The notes beneath the pieces are model-generated. The model had not been told where the DNA came from and did no database searches. It was given only the letters and a program-made list of their open reading frames with translations. This document shows positions 9,350 through 17,309 of a stretch of DNA of 64,000 nt, piece after piece (positions within the stretch are counted from its first letter, which is position 1; the number at the start of each line of letters is the position of its first letter). A program made the translations under genes and the position numbers. The stretch is from Brachybacterium halotolerans (GTDB taxonomy: Bacteria; Actinomycetota; Actinomycetes; Actinomycetales; Dermabacteraceae), in the NCBI RefSeq assembly GCF_016623465.1, contig NZ_JAEDAJ010000003.1, positions 51,810 through 115,809 on the forward strand, written 5' to 3'.

Positions 9350-10309
9350 ATGACCACCACCGCACCCGAGACCACCGACGGATCGACCGCGCTGCGGGGC
9401 GTCGTCCCGCCGCTGCTGACCCCGCTGACCGCCGAGGGCGACCTCGACCGGGCGAGCCTGAGCCGGCTCGTCGGCCGACTCGTCGAGGCCGGGGTCGACG
9501 GCATCTTCGCGCTCGGCTCGAGCGGCGAGGTCGCCTACCACGACGACGCCATGCGCGACCGCGTGCTCGACGCCGTCGTGGGCGAGGTCGCCGGTCAGGT
9601 GCCGGTGCTCGCGGGCGTCATCGACATGCAGGCCCACCGGGTGATCTCCCACGTGCGGGCCGCCGAGAAGCACGGCGTCGCCGGTGTCGTCGCGACCGCG
9701 CCGTTCTACGCGATCACCGGTCCCGACGAGATCGGCGCCCACTTCCGGGCGATCGGCGCGGCCTCCTCCGTGCCAGTGTGGGCCTACGACATCCCCGTCT
9801 GCGTGCACGTCAAGCTCGCCCCCGCCCAGCTCATGGAGCTCGCGGCCGACGGCGCGATCGCCGGGGTCAAGGACTCCAGCGGCGACGACGTGGCCTTCCG
9901 CCGCCTCGCCGAAATGAACCGCGCGGCAGGGTCCCCGCTGACGCTGCTGACCGGCCACGAGGTCGTCGTCGACGGCGCCTACCTCTCGGGGGCCGACGGC
10001 TCGGTGCCGGGGCTCGGCAACGTCGATCCCGCCGGATACGTGCGCATGGACCGCGCGGCCCGCGCGGGCGACTGGGACACCGTGCGCGCCGAGCAGGATC
10101 GCCTCGCGGCGCTGTTCGAGATCGTCTTCCAGCCCACCGACAAGGTAGGCCCCGCCGCCGGCGTGGGTGCCTTCAAGACCGCGCTGCGCGAGCTGGGCGT
10201 CATCTCGACCAACGCGATGTCGCTGCCCATGACCTCCATCGAGGGTGAGGCGGTCGACCGCATCCGCGCCATCCTCGACCAGGCGGGACTGCTGGATGCC
10301 GTCCGCTGA
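9350..10309 (+). CDS. nanA: dihydrodipicolinate synthase/N-acetylneuraminate lyase family protein
   Basis: The protein has 319 residues and is a class I aldolase of the DapA/NanA family, with a TIM barrel and Schiff-base lysine. The expected catalytic lysine is K174 in AGVKDSSGD. The conserved tyrosine is Y146 in WAYDIPV, and the carboxylate-binding loop is GSSGE at 56-60. Next to a ROK kinase and NanE, its likely reaction is cleavage of N-acetylneuraminate to N-acetylmannosamine and pyruvate. The ATG at 9350 follows GGAGGAGAC, so the much longer frame from 8150 is rejected. KDG aldolase or DHDPS activity is the main alternative, but the context argues against both. Confidence 0.82.
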   Translation: MTTTAPETTDGSTALRGVVPPLLTPLTAEGDLDRASLSRLVGRLVEAGVDGIFALGSSGEVAYHDDAMRDRVLDAVVGEVAGQVPVLAGVIDMQAHRVISHVRAAEKHGVAGVVATAPFYAITGPDEIGAHFRAIGAASSVPVWAYDIPVCVHVKLAPAQLMELAADGAIAGVKDSSGDDVAFRRLAEMNRAAGSPLTLLTGHEVVVDGAYLSGADGSVPGLGNVDPAGYVRMDRAARAGDWDTVRAEQDRLAALFEIVFQPTDKVGPAAGVGAFKTALRELGVISTNAMSLPMTSIEGEAVDRIRAILDQAGLLDAVR

Positions 10310-11369
10310 GCACGCGGAGCGCACGGAGCCCACGGCGACGGACCATGGCTCGGAGGCCGCCGCGGCCGGCGGCGCTGCGCTCACGGTGCTCGCGCTCGAC
10401 ATCGGCGGCACCAAGATCACGGCCGCACGGGTGAGGATCGCCCCGGACCGCTCCCGCGCCGAGGTGCTCGAGGAGGCGACCGTCCCGACCCCCGCGCGCG
10501 AAGGGGCCCGGGCCGTGCTCGAGGCGGCCCTCGATGCCGCATCGCACGTGACAGGCGACCCGAGCGGCAGTGGGAGCAGGACCGGCGGTGTGAGCAGGAC
10601 CGGCGTTGCGAGCAGGGCCGGCGCAGCGGATGACCGGCTCTCCGCCGTCGGCATCTCGACCGCCGGCGTCGTCGACGTCGCGCGCGGGGAGATCACGCAC
10701 GCGACCTCCTCGCTGCCGGGGTGGCCGGGCACGCGCGTGGCCGCCGCCTTCACGGAACGCTTCGCACTCCCCGCGCGAGCGCTCAACGACGTCCACGCGC
10801 ACGGGCTCGGCGAGGCCCTGTTCGGCACCGGACGGGACGCGTCCTCCCTGCTGCTCGTGGCCGTCGGCACGGGCATCGGCGGCGCCCAGGTGGTCGACGG
10901 CAGGCCGGTCGTGGGCGTGCGCGGCGCCGCGGGCCACGTGGGCCACGTGACCGTCCCCGAGGCCGCGTCCGTCCCCTGCACGTGCGGTCGCGTCGGGCAC
11001 CTCGAGGGACTCGCCTCCGGGCCCGGGATCCTCGACCTCGCCCGACGGCTCGGCGCGAACGCGGCGCAGTGCGCCGACGGCCCCGCCCTGGCCACCGCCG
11101 CGCGCGCCGCAGACGGCCCGGCCCGCGAGGCCTATCGCCTGGCCGGTCTGGCCACGGGCCGCGTCATCGGCTCGCTCCTGAACGTGCTGGACGCCGAGAC
11201 CGTGGCCCTCGCGGGCGGCGTGGTCGGCGCGAGCGAGGTCTGGGACGATGCCCTCAGGCAGGGCGTCGCGCGCGAGGCGATGGACGTCGTCGCGGCCACC
11301 CCCGTGGTCCGCGCGCGGGCCGGTTCGCGCGCGGCACTGCTGGGGGCGGCGGCCTGGGCGATCTCCTGA
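10296..11369 (+). CDS. nanK: ROK-family sugar kinase, probable N-acetylmannosamine kinase
   Basis: The protein has 357 residues. The ATP-binding loop is LALDIGGTKITAARV near the N terminus and the substrate region is LNDVHAHGLGEALFGTG. The zinc region reads CTCGRVGHLEG, so the third cysteine usual in ROK kinases is a histidine here. The likely reaction is phosphorylation of ManNAc between the lyase and the epimerase steps. The start overlaps the lyase gene by 14 bp. An insertion of about 18 residues encoded by three 18-bp tandem units (10575-10628) sits in the N-terminal domain. Glucokinase is the chief alternative for an isolated ROK protein. Confidence 0.82.
   Translation: MPSAEHAERTEPTATDHGSEAAAAGGAALTVLALDIGGTKITAARVRIAPDRSRAEVLEEATVPTPAREGARAVLEAALDAASHVTGDPSGSGSRTGGVSRTGVASRAGAADDRLSAVGISTAGVVDVARGEITHATSSLPGWPGTRVAAAFTERFALPARALNDVHAHGLGEALFGTGRDASSLLLVAVGTGIGGAQVVDGRPVVGVRGAAGHVGHVTVPEAASVPCTCGRVGHLEGLASGPGILDLARRLGANAAQCADGPALATAARAADGPAREAYRLAGLATGRVIGSLLNVLDAETVALAGGVVGASEVWDDALRQGVAREAMDVVAATPVVRARAGSRAALLGAAAWAIS
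10575..10628 (+). repeat. three tandem 18-bp units inside the ROK kinase gene
   Basis: Three imperfect units that begin AGCAGG(A/G)CCGGCG encode SRTGGV, SRTGVA and SRAGAA. They keep the reading frame and look like a recent in-frame expansion of a surface loop. Confidence 0.8.
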
Positions 11370-11440
11370 CCCGGCATCCTGCGCCCCGGCGCCCGTCTGG
11401 TCCGCCTGTCCTCCAGTCCCCGACGCGCAGCCTCAGTCCC

Positions 11441-11476
11441 CGCTCCCGCTCCCGCTCCCGCTCCCGCTCCCGCTCC
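11441..11476 (+). repeat. (CGCTCC)6 hexanucleotide repeat just before nanE
   Basis: Six perfect CGCTCC copies lie in the 122-bp gap between the kinase and nanE, ending 15 bases before the nanE ATG and directly upstream of its GGAAGGA ribosome site. Copy-number change would alter the leader length and structure without touching a coding frame. Confidence 0.9.
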
Positions 11477-11491
11477 CGGAAGGATCCCGCC

Positions 11492-12172
11492 ATGCATCCC
11501 CTGGTCTCCGCCCTCGAGGGCCGTCTCATCGTGTCCTGCCAGGCCTATCCCGGAGAGCCGATGCGCGACCCCGGCACCATGGCGCAGATCGCGGCCTCCG
11601 TCGAGCGCGGCGGCGCGGCCGCGGTGCGCGCCCAGGGCCTCGAGGACATCCGGCAGGTGAAGGAGGCCGTGGACGTCCCCGTGATCGGGATCTGGAAGGA
11701 CGGCACGGAGGGCGTCTTCATCACGCCCACCCTCGATCACTGCCTCGCCGTCCTCGATGCCGGCGCGGACGTCCTGGCGCTCGACGGCACCACGCGCCCC
11801 CGCCCCGACGGCCGCTCCTTCGCCGAGACCGTCGCCGCCGTCCGCGAGCGCTTCTCCGGTCCGATCATGGCCGACTGCGACAGCGTGGAGTCAGCCCTCG
11901 CCGCGGCAGGGGCGGGAGCCGACGTCATCGGCACCACGCTGGCCGGCTACACCGATGCGCGTCCCCGCACCGAGGGCCCCGACCTCGAGCTCCTGGGCGA
12001 GCTCGCAAGAGCGCTGCCCGCGACCTCCGTGCTCGTGGCCGAGGGCCGTGTGCACACGCCCGCGCAGGCCGCGGCCTGCGCAGATGCCGGGGCGTTCGCC
12101 GTGGTCGTCGGCACCGCGATCACTCACCCCACGACCCTCACCACCTGGTTCCGCGACGCGGTCGAGTCCTGA
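11492..12172 (+). CDS. nanE: N-acetylmannosamine-6-phosphate 2-epimerase
   Basis: The protein has 226 residues, the usual NanE length, and a TIM-barrel fold. It converts ManNAc-6-P to GlcNAc-6-P. Family motifs are SCQAYPGEPM, VIGIWKDG (catalytic lysine about K69), DVLALDGTTRPRP, IMADCDS, VLVAEGRVHTPAQA and FAVVVGTAITHP. The ATG at 11492 follows GGAAGGA. It completes the path from sialic acid to GlcNAc-6-P. NagA and NagB are not in this window and must be encoded elsewhere. The hexanucleotide array just upstream could affect its expression. Confidence 0.93.
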   Translation: MHPLVSALEGRLIVSCQAYPGEPMRDPGTMAQIAASVERGGAAAVRAQGLEDIRQVKEAVDVPVIGIWKDGTEGVFITPTLDHCLAVLDAGADVLALDGTTRPRPDGRSFAETVAAVRERFSGPIMADCDSVESALAAAGAGADVIGTTLAGYTDARPRTEGPDLELLGELARALPATSVLVAEGRVHTPAQAAACADAGAFAVVVGTAITHPTTLTTWFRDAVES

Positions 12173-12193
12173 GATGGACCGGCGGGAGCATAG

Positions 12194-12385
12194 GGTCCGG
12201 GACGCGCTCGGGGACACCATGGCTCCGTCAGATCGTCCCGAGATCGTCTGCACCTGGGCAAGATCGACCTCGCCGATCGTGTCCTCGTGGTGAACCCCGA
12301 CGGGTACCTCGGCGAGTCCACGCGCCGGGAGATCGCGCATGCGCGGGCGACGGGCACGCCCGTCGCCTTCACCGAGCGGGTCTGA
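12194..12385 (+). pseudogene. 5'-truncated remnant of a nucleoside 2-deoxyribosyltransferase-like small protein
   Basis: The last 48 codons read LHLGKIDLADRVLVVNP, then DGYLGESTRREIAHARATG and TPVAFTERV before TGA. That is the characteristic C-terminal half of a common small actinobacterial protein with a deoxyribosyltransferase-like fold. The N-terminal half is absent. Upstream in the same frame the sequence is Arg-rich nonsense preceded by a TAG at 12191, and there is no credible start codon. It therefore looks like a decayed gene left between nanE and the XRE regulator. Confidence 0.65.
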
Positions 12386-12432
12386 GGTCGCGACCCACCG
12401 TCGGTCGGGACCTGGCCGTCAGGACCCGTCCG

Positions 12433-13383
12433 TCAGGACTCGCGGCGGAGGCTCCGGGGCGAGGCGCCCGCGCTCGGATCCTCGTCCGAGGCCGCATCCC
12501 GTCCGTCGGCCCCGTCGGCCCCGTCCGCAGTGCTCGCCGCCCAGCTGCCGAGCACCGCGAGCGCGTCGGCCGCGCTCGAGCCGGGTGCGGCCGTGTACAC
12601 GTTCAGCCGCAGGCCCGGGCTGGCGGAGATCTCGAAGGCCTCGTAGTCCAGCACCATCTCCCCCACGAGCGGGTGGCGGAGATGCTTGGTGCCGGCGCGG
12701 TGGAGCTTCACGTCCTGCTCGGCCCACAGCTCGCGGAAGCGGTCGGAGCGCGTGGAGAGCTCGCCGACGAGGTCCTGGAGGTCCTTGCTGAAGGGGTCGC
12801 GACCGGCCTCCGCGTGCAGGAAGGCGACCACGTCGCGCTGCGCGCCGGGGAAGTCGACGAAGAACTGCTGGGCGGAGGGCACCAGGAAGGCGAAGCGCGC
12901 CGTGTTCGGCTCGCTCATCGACTCGATCACAGGGCTGTACAGCGCCCTGCCCATCGCGTTCGCGGCGAGCACATCGAAGCGGCCGTTGCGCACGAAGGCG
13001 GGCGCAGGAAGCATGTCGAGCATCCGGTGGACGGTGTCCGAGACCCGCGAGGGAGCAGCGCCGACCGGTCTCGGGGAGCGGGCCGCGGGCCCGCGGCGCG
13101 CACCCGCGGCCCGCACCAGCCGCCCCAGGTGCTCGGACTCGATGTCGTCGAGCAGCAGGGCGCGGGCGATGCCGCGCAGGACCTCCTCGGAGACGGACCC
13201 GACGCGCCCGCGCTCCATGCGGGTGTAGTACTCGACGCTGATCCCCGCGAGCAGGGCGACCTCCTCGCGGCGCAGCCCCTCGACCCGGCGGTGGCTGCCG
13301 AAGGCGGGCAGGCCCGCATCCTCGGGGCGCACGCGGGCACGGCGCGAGGCGAGGAACTCCCGCAGCTCGGTGATCGGATCCAT
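12433..13383 (-). CDS. XRE-family regulator with MmyB-like ligand-binding domain
   Basis: The protein has 316 residues. Residues 1-75 hold the helix-turn-helix (GLRREEVALLAGISVEYYTRM), and residues 100-280 form the PAS-like MmyB domain (PAFVRNGRFDVLAANAMGRAL, FLHAEAGRDPFSKDLQDLVG, LRLNVYTAAPGS). Such proteins are widespread in actinobacteria and often control a neighbouring oxidoreductase or transporter, possibly with fatty-acyl or other hydrophobic ligands. It lies downstream of and in line with tctCBA (108 bp after tctA). The inverted repeat at 13398-13434 lies just upstream of its ATG. A second paralogue is encoded at 51863-52759. Confidence 0.88.
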   Translation of the reverse strand: MDPITELREFLASRRARVRPEDAGLPAFGSHRRVEGLRREEVALLAGISVEYYTRMERGRVGSVSEEVLRGIARALLLDDIESEHLGRLVRAAGARRGPAARSPRPVGAAPSRVSDTVHRMLDMLPAPAFVRNGRFDVLAANAMGRALYSPVIESMSEPNTARFAFLVPSAQQFFVDFPGAQRDVVAFLHAEAGRDPFSKDLQDLVGELSTRSDRFRELWAEQDVKLHRAGTKHLRHPLVGEMVLDYEAFEISASPGLRLNVYTAAPGSSAADALAVLGSWAASTADGADGADGRDAASDEDPSAGASPRSLRRES

Positions 13384-13397
13384 GCTCGAAGACTACG

Positions 13398-13434
13398 GGG
13401 GCACCGGCAGGGTGCCAGACCCTGCCAGTGCCCC
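13398..13434. promoter_or_regulatory. 16-bp inverted repeat before the XRE gene
   Basis: The arms GGGGCACCGGCAGGGT and ACCCTGCCAGTGCCCC pair except at one position and flank the spacer GCCAG. It lies 15 bases upstream of the XRE start and after tctA. It could be the regulator's own operator or a terminator for the tct operon. The absence of a following T-run on the tct-sense strand favours the operator reading. Confidence 0.55.
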
Positions 13435-13490
13435 TCACGTCCTCGCGCTCCGTCCGCGCCCCTCGGCGGAGGGTCGCGGCCGTCCACCGC

Positions 13491-15029
13491 TCAGACGATG
13501 ACGTCCGTCGGCGCGTCCCGCGCGGCCCGCCTGGCCGCCGCGCTGCGCCGCACCGCGGAGACGACCGTCAGCACGATCGCCCCCAGCAGCAGCGCATAGA
13601 TGAGCCAGACGATGGGCCCGTCCAGGAGCGCGAGGGCGTTTCCGTCCGAGCTCATGAGCGCATCGCGCAGATTGGTCTCCGCGAGCGGTCCGAGCACCAT
13701 GCCGATGATCAGCGGGGCCAGGGGGTAGTCGGCCAGCCGCATCAGGAAGCCGATGAGCCCGATCACCAGCAGGATCAGCAGATCGGCGACCGACGGACTG
13801 GTCGCGTAGATGCCCAGCCCGCAGAACATCGCGATCCCCGCGTACAGGTACGGCTTGGGGATCAGCAGCAGCTTCGCCCAGAGCTGGGCGAAGGGCATGT
13901 TGATCACCAGCAGCACGATCATCGCGAGGAAGAAGCTCGCCAGCAGCGTCCAGACCAGATCCGCGGAGCGGTCGAACAGCAGCGGACCGGGCTGCAGCCC
14001 GTACTGGCGGAAGGCGGCGAGCATCATCGCGGCGGTCGCGGAGACCGGCAGACCGAGGGCCAGCAGAGCGCCCATCGCCATGCCGGTGGTCGCGTTGCCC
14101 GCGGCCTCCGGTGCGGCCAGGCCCCGGATCGCGCCCTTGCCGAAGCGCGGGTTCCTGCGCCGCGCGTCCAGGCGGCGCTCGAGGCCGAAGGCGAGGAAGG
14201 TGGGCAGCTCGGACCCGCCGGCGGGGACCACGCCGAAGGGCAGACCGATGATGGTGCCGCGCGCCCAGGCGGGGGCCGCCTCCTTGAGCTCTGCGCGGTT
14301 CAGCCACGGACGGCCGGAGGCCTTCATCGGTGCGCGCGTGGGGTCGAAGCGCTCGCGGCAGGCCACGTAGATGACCTCGGCGAGCGCGAGCATCCCCACC
14401 GTGACGGTGACCAGCGAGATCCCGTCGAACAGCAGCGGCGAGCCCGCGGTGAAGCGCGGGGCGCCGCTGACGCCGTCGATGCCGATCACCGAGATGCCGA
14501 TGCCCAGCAGCAGGGCCAGCAGGCCCTTGATCGCGGAGTCGGCGAGCACCGAGCTGGTCGCGAAGAAGGCGAACACGGCGAGCGCGAAGAACTCCGCGGG
14601 ACCGAAGCTCGTGGAGAAGGCCGCGAGCCACGGCGCGAAGAACACCACGAGCACCGATGCCGCCATGCCGCCCACGAAGGCGCCGATCGCGGCGGTCGCG
14701 AGGGCCTGCGGCGCGCGTCCCGCGCGGGCCATCGCGTGGCCCTCGAAGGTCGAGGCGATCGCGGAGGCCTGGCCCGGGGTGTTCATGAGGATCGCCATCG
14801 TCGAGTCCCCGAAGAGACCGCCGAAGTAGATGCCGGAGAACATGATGAACGCCGCCGTCGGATCCAGGGCGAAGGTGACGGGCAGCAGCAGCGCGACCGC
14901 CATCGAGGACCCCAGTCCGGGCATGACGCCCACCGCGGTGCCCAGCAGGCACCCGATGAGCACCCACAGCAGGTTCGTGACGCTGAGGGCGTCGCCGAGC
15001 CCTCCCAGCAGCATGCTGATCGAATCCAT
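13491..15029 (-). CDS. tctA: tripartite tricarboxylate transporter, large permease subunit
   Basis: The protein has 512 residues, the usual TctA length, with about 11-12 membrane helices. Family signatures include GVMPGLGSSMAVALLLPVTF near residue 35 and GIYFGGLFGDSTMAILMNTPG. The second Gly-Pro-rich loop, GLPFGVVPAGGSELPTFLAF, is also present. It carries the substrate across the membrane using an ion gradient together with TctB and the periplasmic-type receptor TctC. It is the last gene of the tctCBA operon, one base after tctB. The substrate (citrate, tartrate or another carboxylate) cannot be told from sequence. Confidence 0.93.
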   Translation of the reverse strand: MDSISMLLGGLGDALSVTNLLWVLIGCLLGTAVGVMPGLGSSMAVALLLPVTFALDPTAAFIMFSGIYFGGLFGDSTMAILMNTPGQASAIASTFEGHAMARAGRAPQALATAAIGAFVGGMAASVLVVFFAPWLAAFSTSFGPAEFFALAVFAFFATSSVLADSAIKGLLALLLGIGISVIGIDGVSGAPRFTAGSPLLFDGISLVTVTVGMLALAEVIYVACRERFDPTRAPMKASGRPWLNRAELKEAAPAWARGTIIGLPFGVVPAGGSELPTFLAFGLERRLDARRRNPRFGKGAIRGLAAPEAAGNATTGMAMGALLALGLPVSATAAMMLAAFRQYGLQPGPLLFDRSADLVWTLLASFFLAMIVLLVINMPFAQLWAKLLLIPKPYLYAGIAMFCGLGIYATSPSVADLLILLVIGLIGFLMRLADYPLAPLIIGMVLGPLAETNLRDALMSSDGNALALLDGPIVWLIYALLLGAIVLTVVSAVRRSAAARRAARDAPTDVIV

Positions 15030-15030
15030 C

Positions 15031-15717
15031 TCAGAATCTCCCTCCCAGCAGGCCCGAGGGCAGCGCGAGCCCGAGCGCCATGTCGAAGCAGATGTAGGCG
15101 ACGGAGGAGACCGCGAGCGCGACCACCACGTCCATGAGCGGGCGGCGGGACCCGAAGGACCGCGAGACGCACCAGAACAGCAGTCCGCCGCCGAGGATCC
15201 AGCCGAGGTAGGGCAGGGTCACCGCGAACACGGCGAAGCCGCCCACTGCCCAGGCGAAGGGGCCCCACGCGATGCCGAGGCGACGCGTGACGGTGCCCGC
15301 GATGCCCTCGGTCTCGTCGCGCCCGGCGGGGCGGGTGCGGTCGGGCGCGAGCGGGCTGTGACGGCGCACGACGCTGATGACCTGCACGACCACGAGCAGC
15401 GCGATGCCCGCGGCGAGGATCTCGGGGACGAAGCGCGGACCGGGGAACGAGGTCCCCTCGGGCAGCTTCATGGTCACGAGGCCCACGAACAGGTAGATCG
15501 CGAAGGCGGCCATGACGATGGGGACGGACAGCTCGGCGAGGAGACCGGTCTCCGGCTCGGCCGACGAGGCGTCGGGGTCGAGGGCGGTGCCGGGCGTCGT
15601 GCCGTCGGCCGGATCGAGCGTCGTGCCGCCGTTCGCGTCGAGGGCAGTGCCGTCGGCCGCGTCGAGGGCCGGCCCGTCGGCCGACGGGGTGTCAGGGGTC
15701 TGCGGTGCGGTGGTCAT
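15031..15717 (-). CDS. tctB: tripartite tricarboxylate transporter, small permease subunit
   Basis: The protein has 228 residues with four membrane helices (around 75-93, 110-128, 160-180 and 190-220), as expected for TctB. The first 65 residues are an unusual soluble extension with repeats of the type LDAADGT, LDANGGT and LDPADGT, which is longer than usual. The ATG at 15717 overlaps the tctC stop (ATGA). It sits between tctC and tctA and forms the membrane unit with TctA. Confidence 0.88.
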   Translation of the reverse strand: MTTAPQTPDTPSADGPALDAADGTALDANGGTTLDPADGTTPGTALDPDASSAEPETGLLAELSVPIVMAAFAIYLFVGLVTMKLPEGTSFPGPRFVPEILAAGIALLVVVQVISVVRRHSPLAPDRTRPAGRDETEGIAGTVTRRLGIAWGPFAWAVGGFAVFAVTLPYLGWILGGGLLFWCVSRSFGSRRPLMDVVVALAVSSVAYICFDMALGLALPSGLLGGRF

Positions 15718-16757
15718 ACGCCGAGCTCCTCGTACAGCGAGCGGATCAGCTTGGCCTGCTCGTCCAGGTAGTGCTGGACCTCGTCGCGGTCCACGATGTT
15801 CTCCGCCCAGTGGTAGTGGCGGACCGATTCCTTCCAGTCCGGCGTCGCGATCGTCTCCTCGATGATCGCCAGCAGCTGGGAGATCTCGTCCTCGCTGATC
15901 CCCGCCGGGGCGTGCATGGAGCGCCAGTTGGTGAGGGTGACGTCGTAGCCGAGGTCCACGGTGGTGGGCAGGTCGATGCCGTCGATCGGCTTCTCGGCGA
16001 CGACGGCGAGGGCCTTCAGCCTCCCGGACTCGATCATGTCCACGGAGTCGGGGTAGCCGCTCGAGGCGGCCTTCGCGGTGCCGTTCAGCAGGGCCTGGGT
16101 GGCCTCTCCCCCGCCGTCGGAGGAGATGTAGTTGACGTCGGAGCCCGTGACGCCGGCGGCGACGGCGAGCTGGGTGACCACGAGCTGGTCGAAGGAGCCG
16201 CCGCCCGTCCACGGGATGCCGCCCACGTCGTTCGTCCATGCCTCGACGAGGTCGTCGAGGCTCTCGAACTCGGAATCGCCGGGCACCACGATCACGTCGT
16301 TCTCCTCGACGACGACGCCGAGGTTCGTGACGTCCTCGAGGGTGGTCGAGGACCCGTACTGGATGGTCGCCGCGAGCAGGCCGGTGCCGCCGATCATGAG
16401 GGTCTCGGCGTGACCGCGCTGGCTGGCGAGGCTGGACAGTGCGATGGTGCCGCCCGCGCCGGGGATGTTCACGACCTGCGTGTTGTTCACGATGCCGCCG
16501 GCGCGCTGCGCCTGCTGCATCGAGCGCGCCGCGGTGTCCCATCCGCCGCCGGCGGCGGCGGGGGCGATGATCGTGAGGGAGGAGCGCAGGTCCTCGCCGC
16601 CGGAGGCGGAGGCGATCGACCCGTAGGTGGCGGTGCCGATGGCGCCTGCGGCGACGATGCCGCCCAGCGCCTTCAGGGCCGTGCGGCGCGGCGGGGCCGA
16701 TCCCGAGTCCGGTGGTGATGCCGGCGGCTGGTCGTTCGGTGGTTCTTCGGGGGGCAT
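15714..16757 (-). CDS. tctC: tripartite tricarboxylate transporter substrate-binding protein
   Basis: The protein has 347 residues. The N terminus has a twin-arginine-like pattern (PPRRTALKALGGIVAAG) followed by a hydrophobic stretch, so it is exported, probably by Tat. The binding fold shows LTIIAPAAAGGGWDTAARSM, VVNIPGAGGTIALSSLA and YISSDGGGEATQALLNG, all typical of TctC/BugT receptors. The ATG at 16757 follows CCAGGAGTCCC, so I prefer it over an in-frame ATG at 16778 that lacks a ribosome site. It is the first gene of the operon, with a long upstream region shared with the divergent Rpf gene. Confidence 0.88.
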   Translation of the reverse strand: MPPEEPPNDQPPASPPDSGSAPPRRTALKALGGIVAAGAIGTATYGSIASASGGEDLRSSLTIIAPAAAGGGWDTAARSMQQAQRAGGIVNNTQVVNIPGAGGTIALSSLASQRGHAETLMIGGTGLLAATIQYGSSTTLEDVTNLGVVVEENDVIVVPGDSEFESLDDLVEAWTNDVGGIPWTGGGSFDQLVVTQLAVAAGVTGSDVNYISSDGGGEATQALLNGTAKAASSGYPDSVDMIESGRLKALAVVAEKPIDGIDLPTTVDLGYDVTLTNWRSMHAPAGISEDEISQLLAIIEETIATPDWKESVRHYHWAENIVDRDEVQHYLDEQAKLIRSLYEELGV

Positions 16758-17309
16758 GGGACTCCTGGGACGGGGCATCGCGCCACCGTGAGGAGGTGCG
16801 CGGCGGCGATGCCGAGCGGGCCCGGTCCGGACCGCACAGGGTCCGCGCCGGAGAGGGAGGAGCCGACACCCTAGCGCGGCACGGCCGTGCTCCGCGCGTC
16901 CTGCCCGCGTGGCGGGAGCTCGCCCGGACTCGCGCGCGGCCGCACCATGGCCCCCACACGGTCGCACCATGCACTTTTACCTGAAGCGGCGATTCTTTAC
17001 GGACATGACCTGGGCCGACGCCGCCGGGAGCGCGCCACGTCACGTGCTGGGCCCCGGATCCTTGGCGCGACGACCAGACTTCGTTCCCTCAACATTCAGG
17101 TCACGCGCAGGTAACGGCGTGTCGTGTGAGCCACCCGGCATTCAAGGTCAAAGCTCTGCCAACTCTTCTTCACCGGCCTTGAGGCGCGCCCCTGCCCCGC
17201 CCGTACGTTGGCCGACGCAGATGCACCCCGGTTCGCTTGCAACCCCGGCGGTTCAGCAGCTGCTCCAGGACTTCCCCCTTATCGACGACTCTCGAAGGAG
17301 CCATCTCCC
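16758..17309. other. 552-bp divergent intergenic region between tctC and the Rpf-like gene
   Basis: No convincing protein-coding gene is seen here. The last 200 bases form the long leader of the Rpf-like gene, with CCCCGG and CCGGGG-type runs able to pair. Actinobacterial rpf genes often carry a c-di-AMP (ydaO-type) riboswitch, but I cannot confirm its core by eye. Promoters for both directions must lie here. Confidence 0.5.

Noticed and set aside
8150..10309. 719-codon frame joining an Arg/Pro-rich stretch to the NanA-like lyase
   Set aside because: The first 400 codons overlap the ATPase genes in another frame. The ribosome site and family length put the start at 9350.
15031..17043. 670-codon frame that includes TctB
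   Set aside because: Only the part from 15717 is TctB. The upstream section is out of frame to TctC and lacks a start signal.
16958..17309. c-di-AMP riboswitch
   Set aside because: It is not entered as a feature because the conserved core could not be recognised by eye. It is kept only as a low-interest finding.
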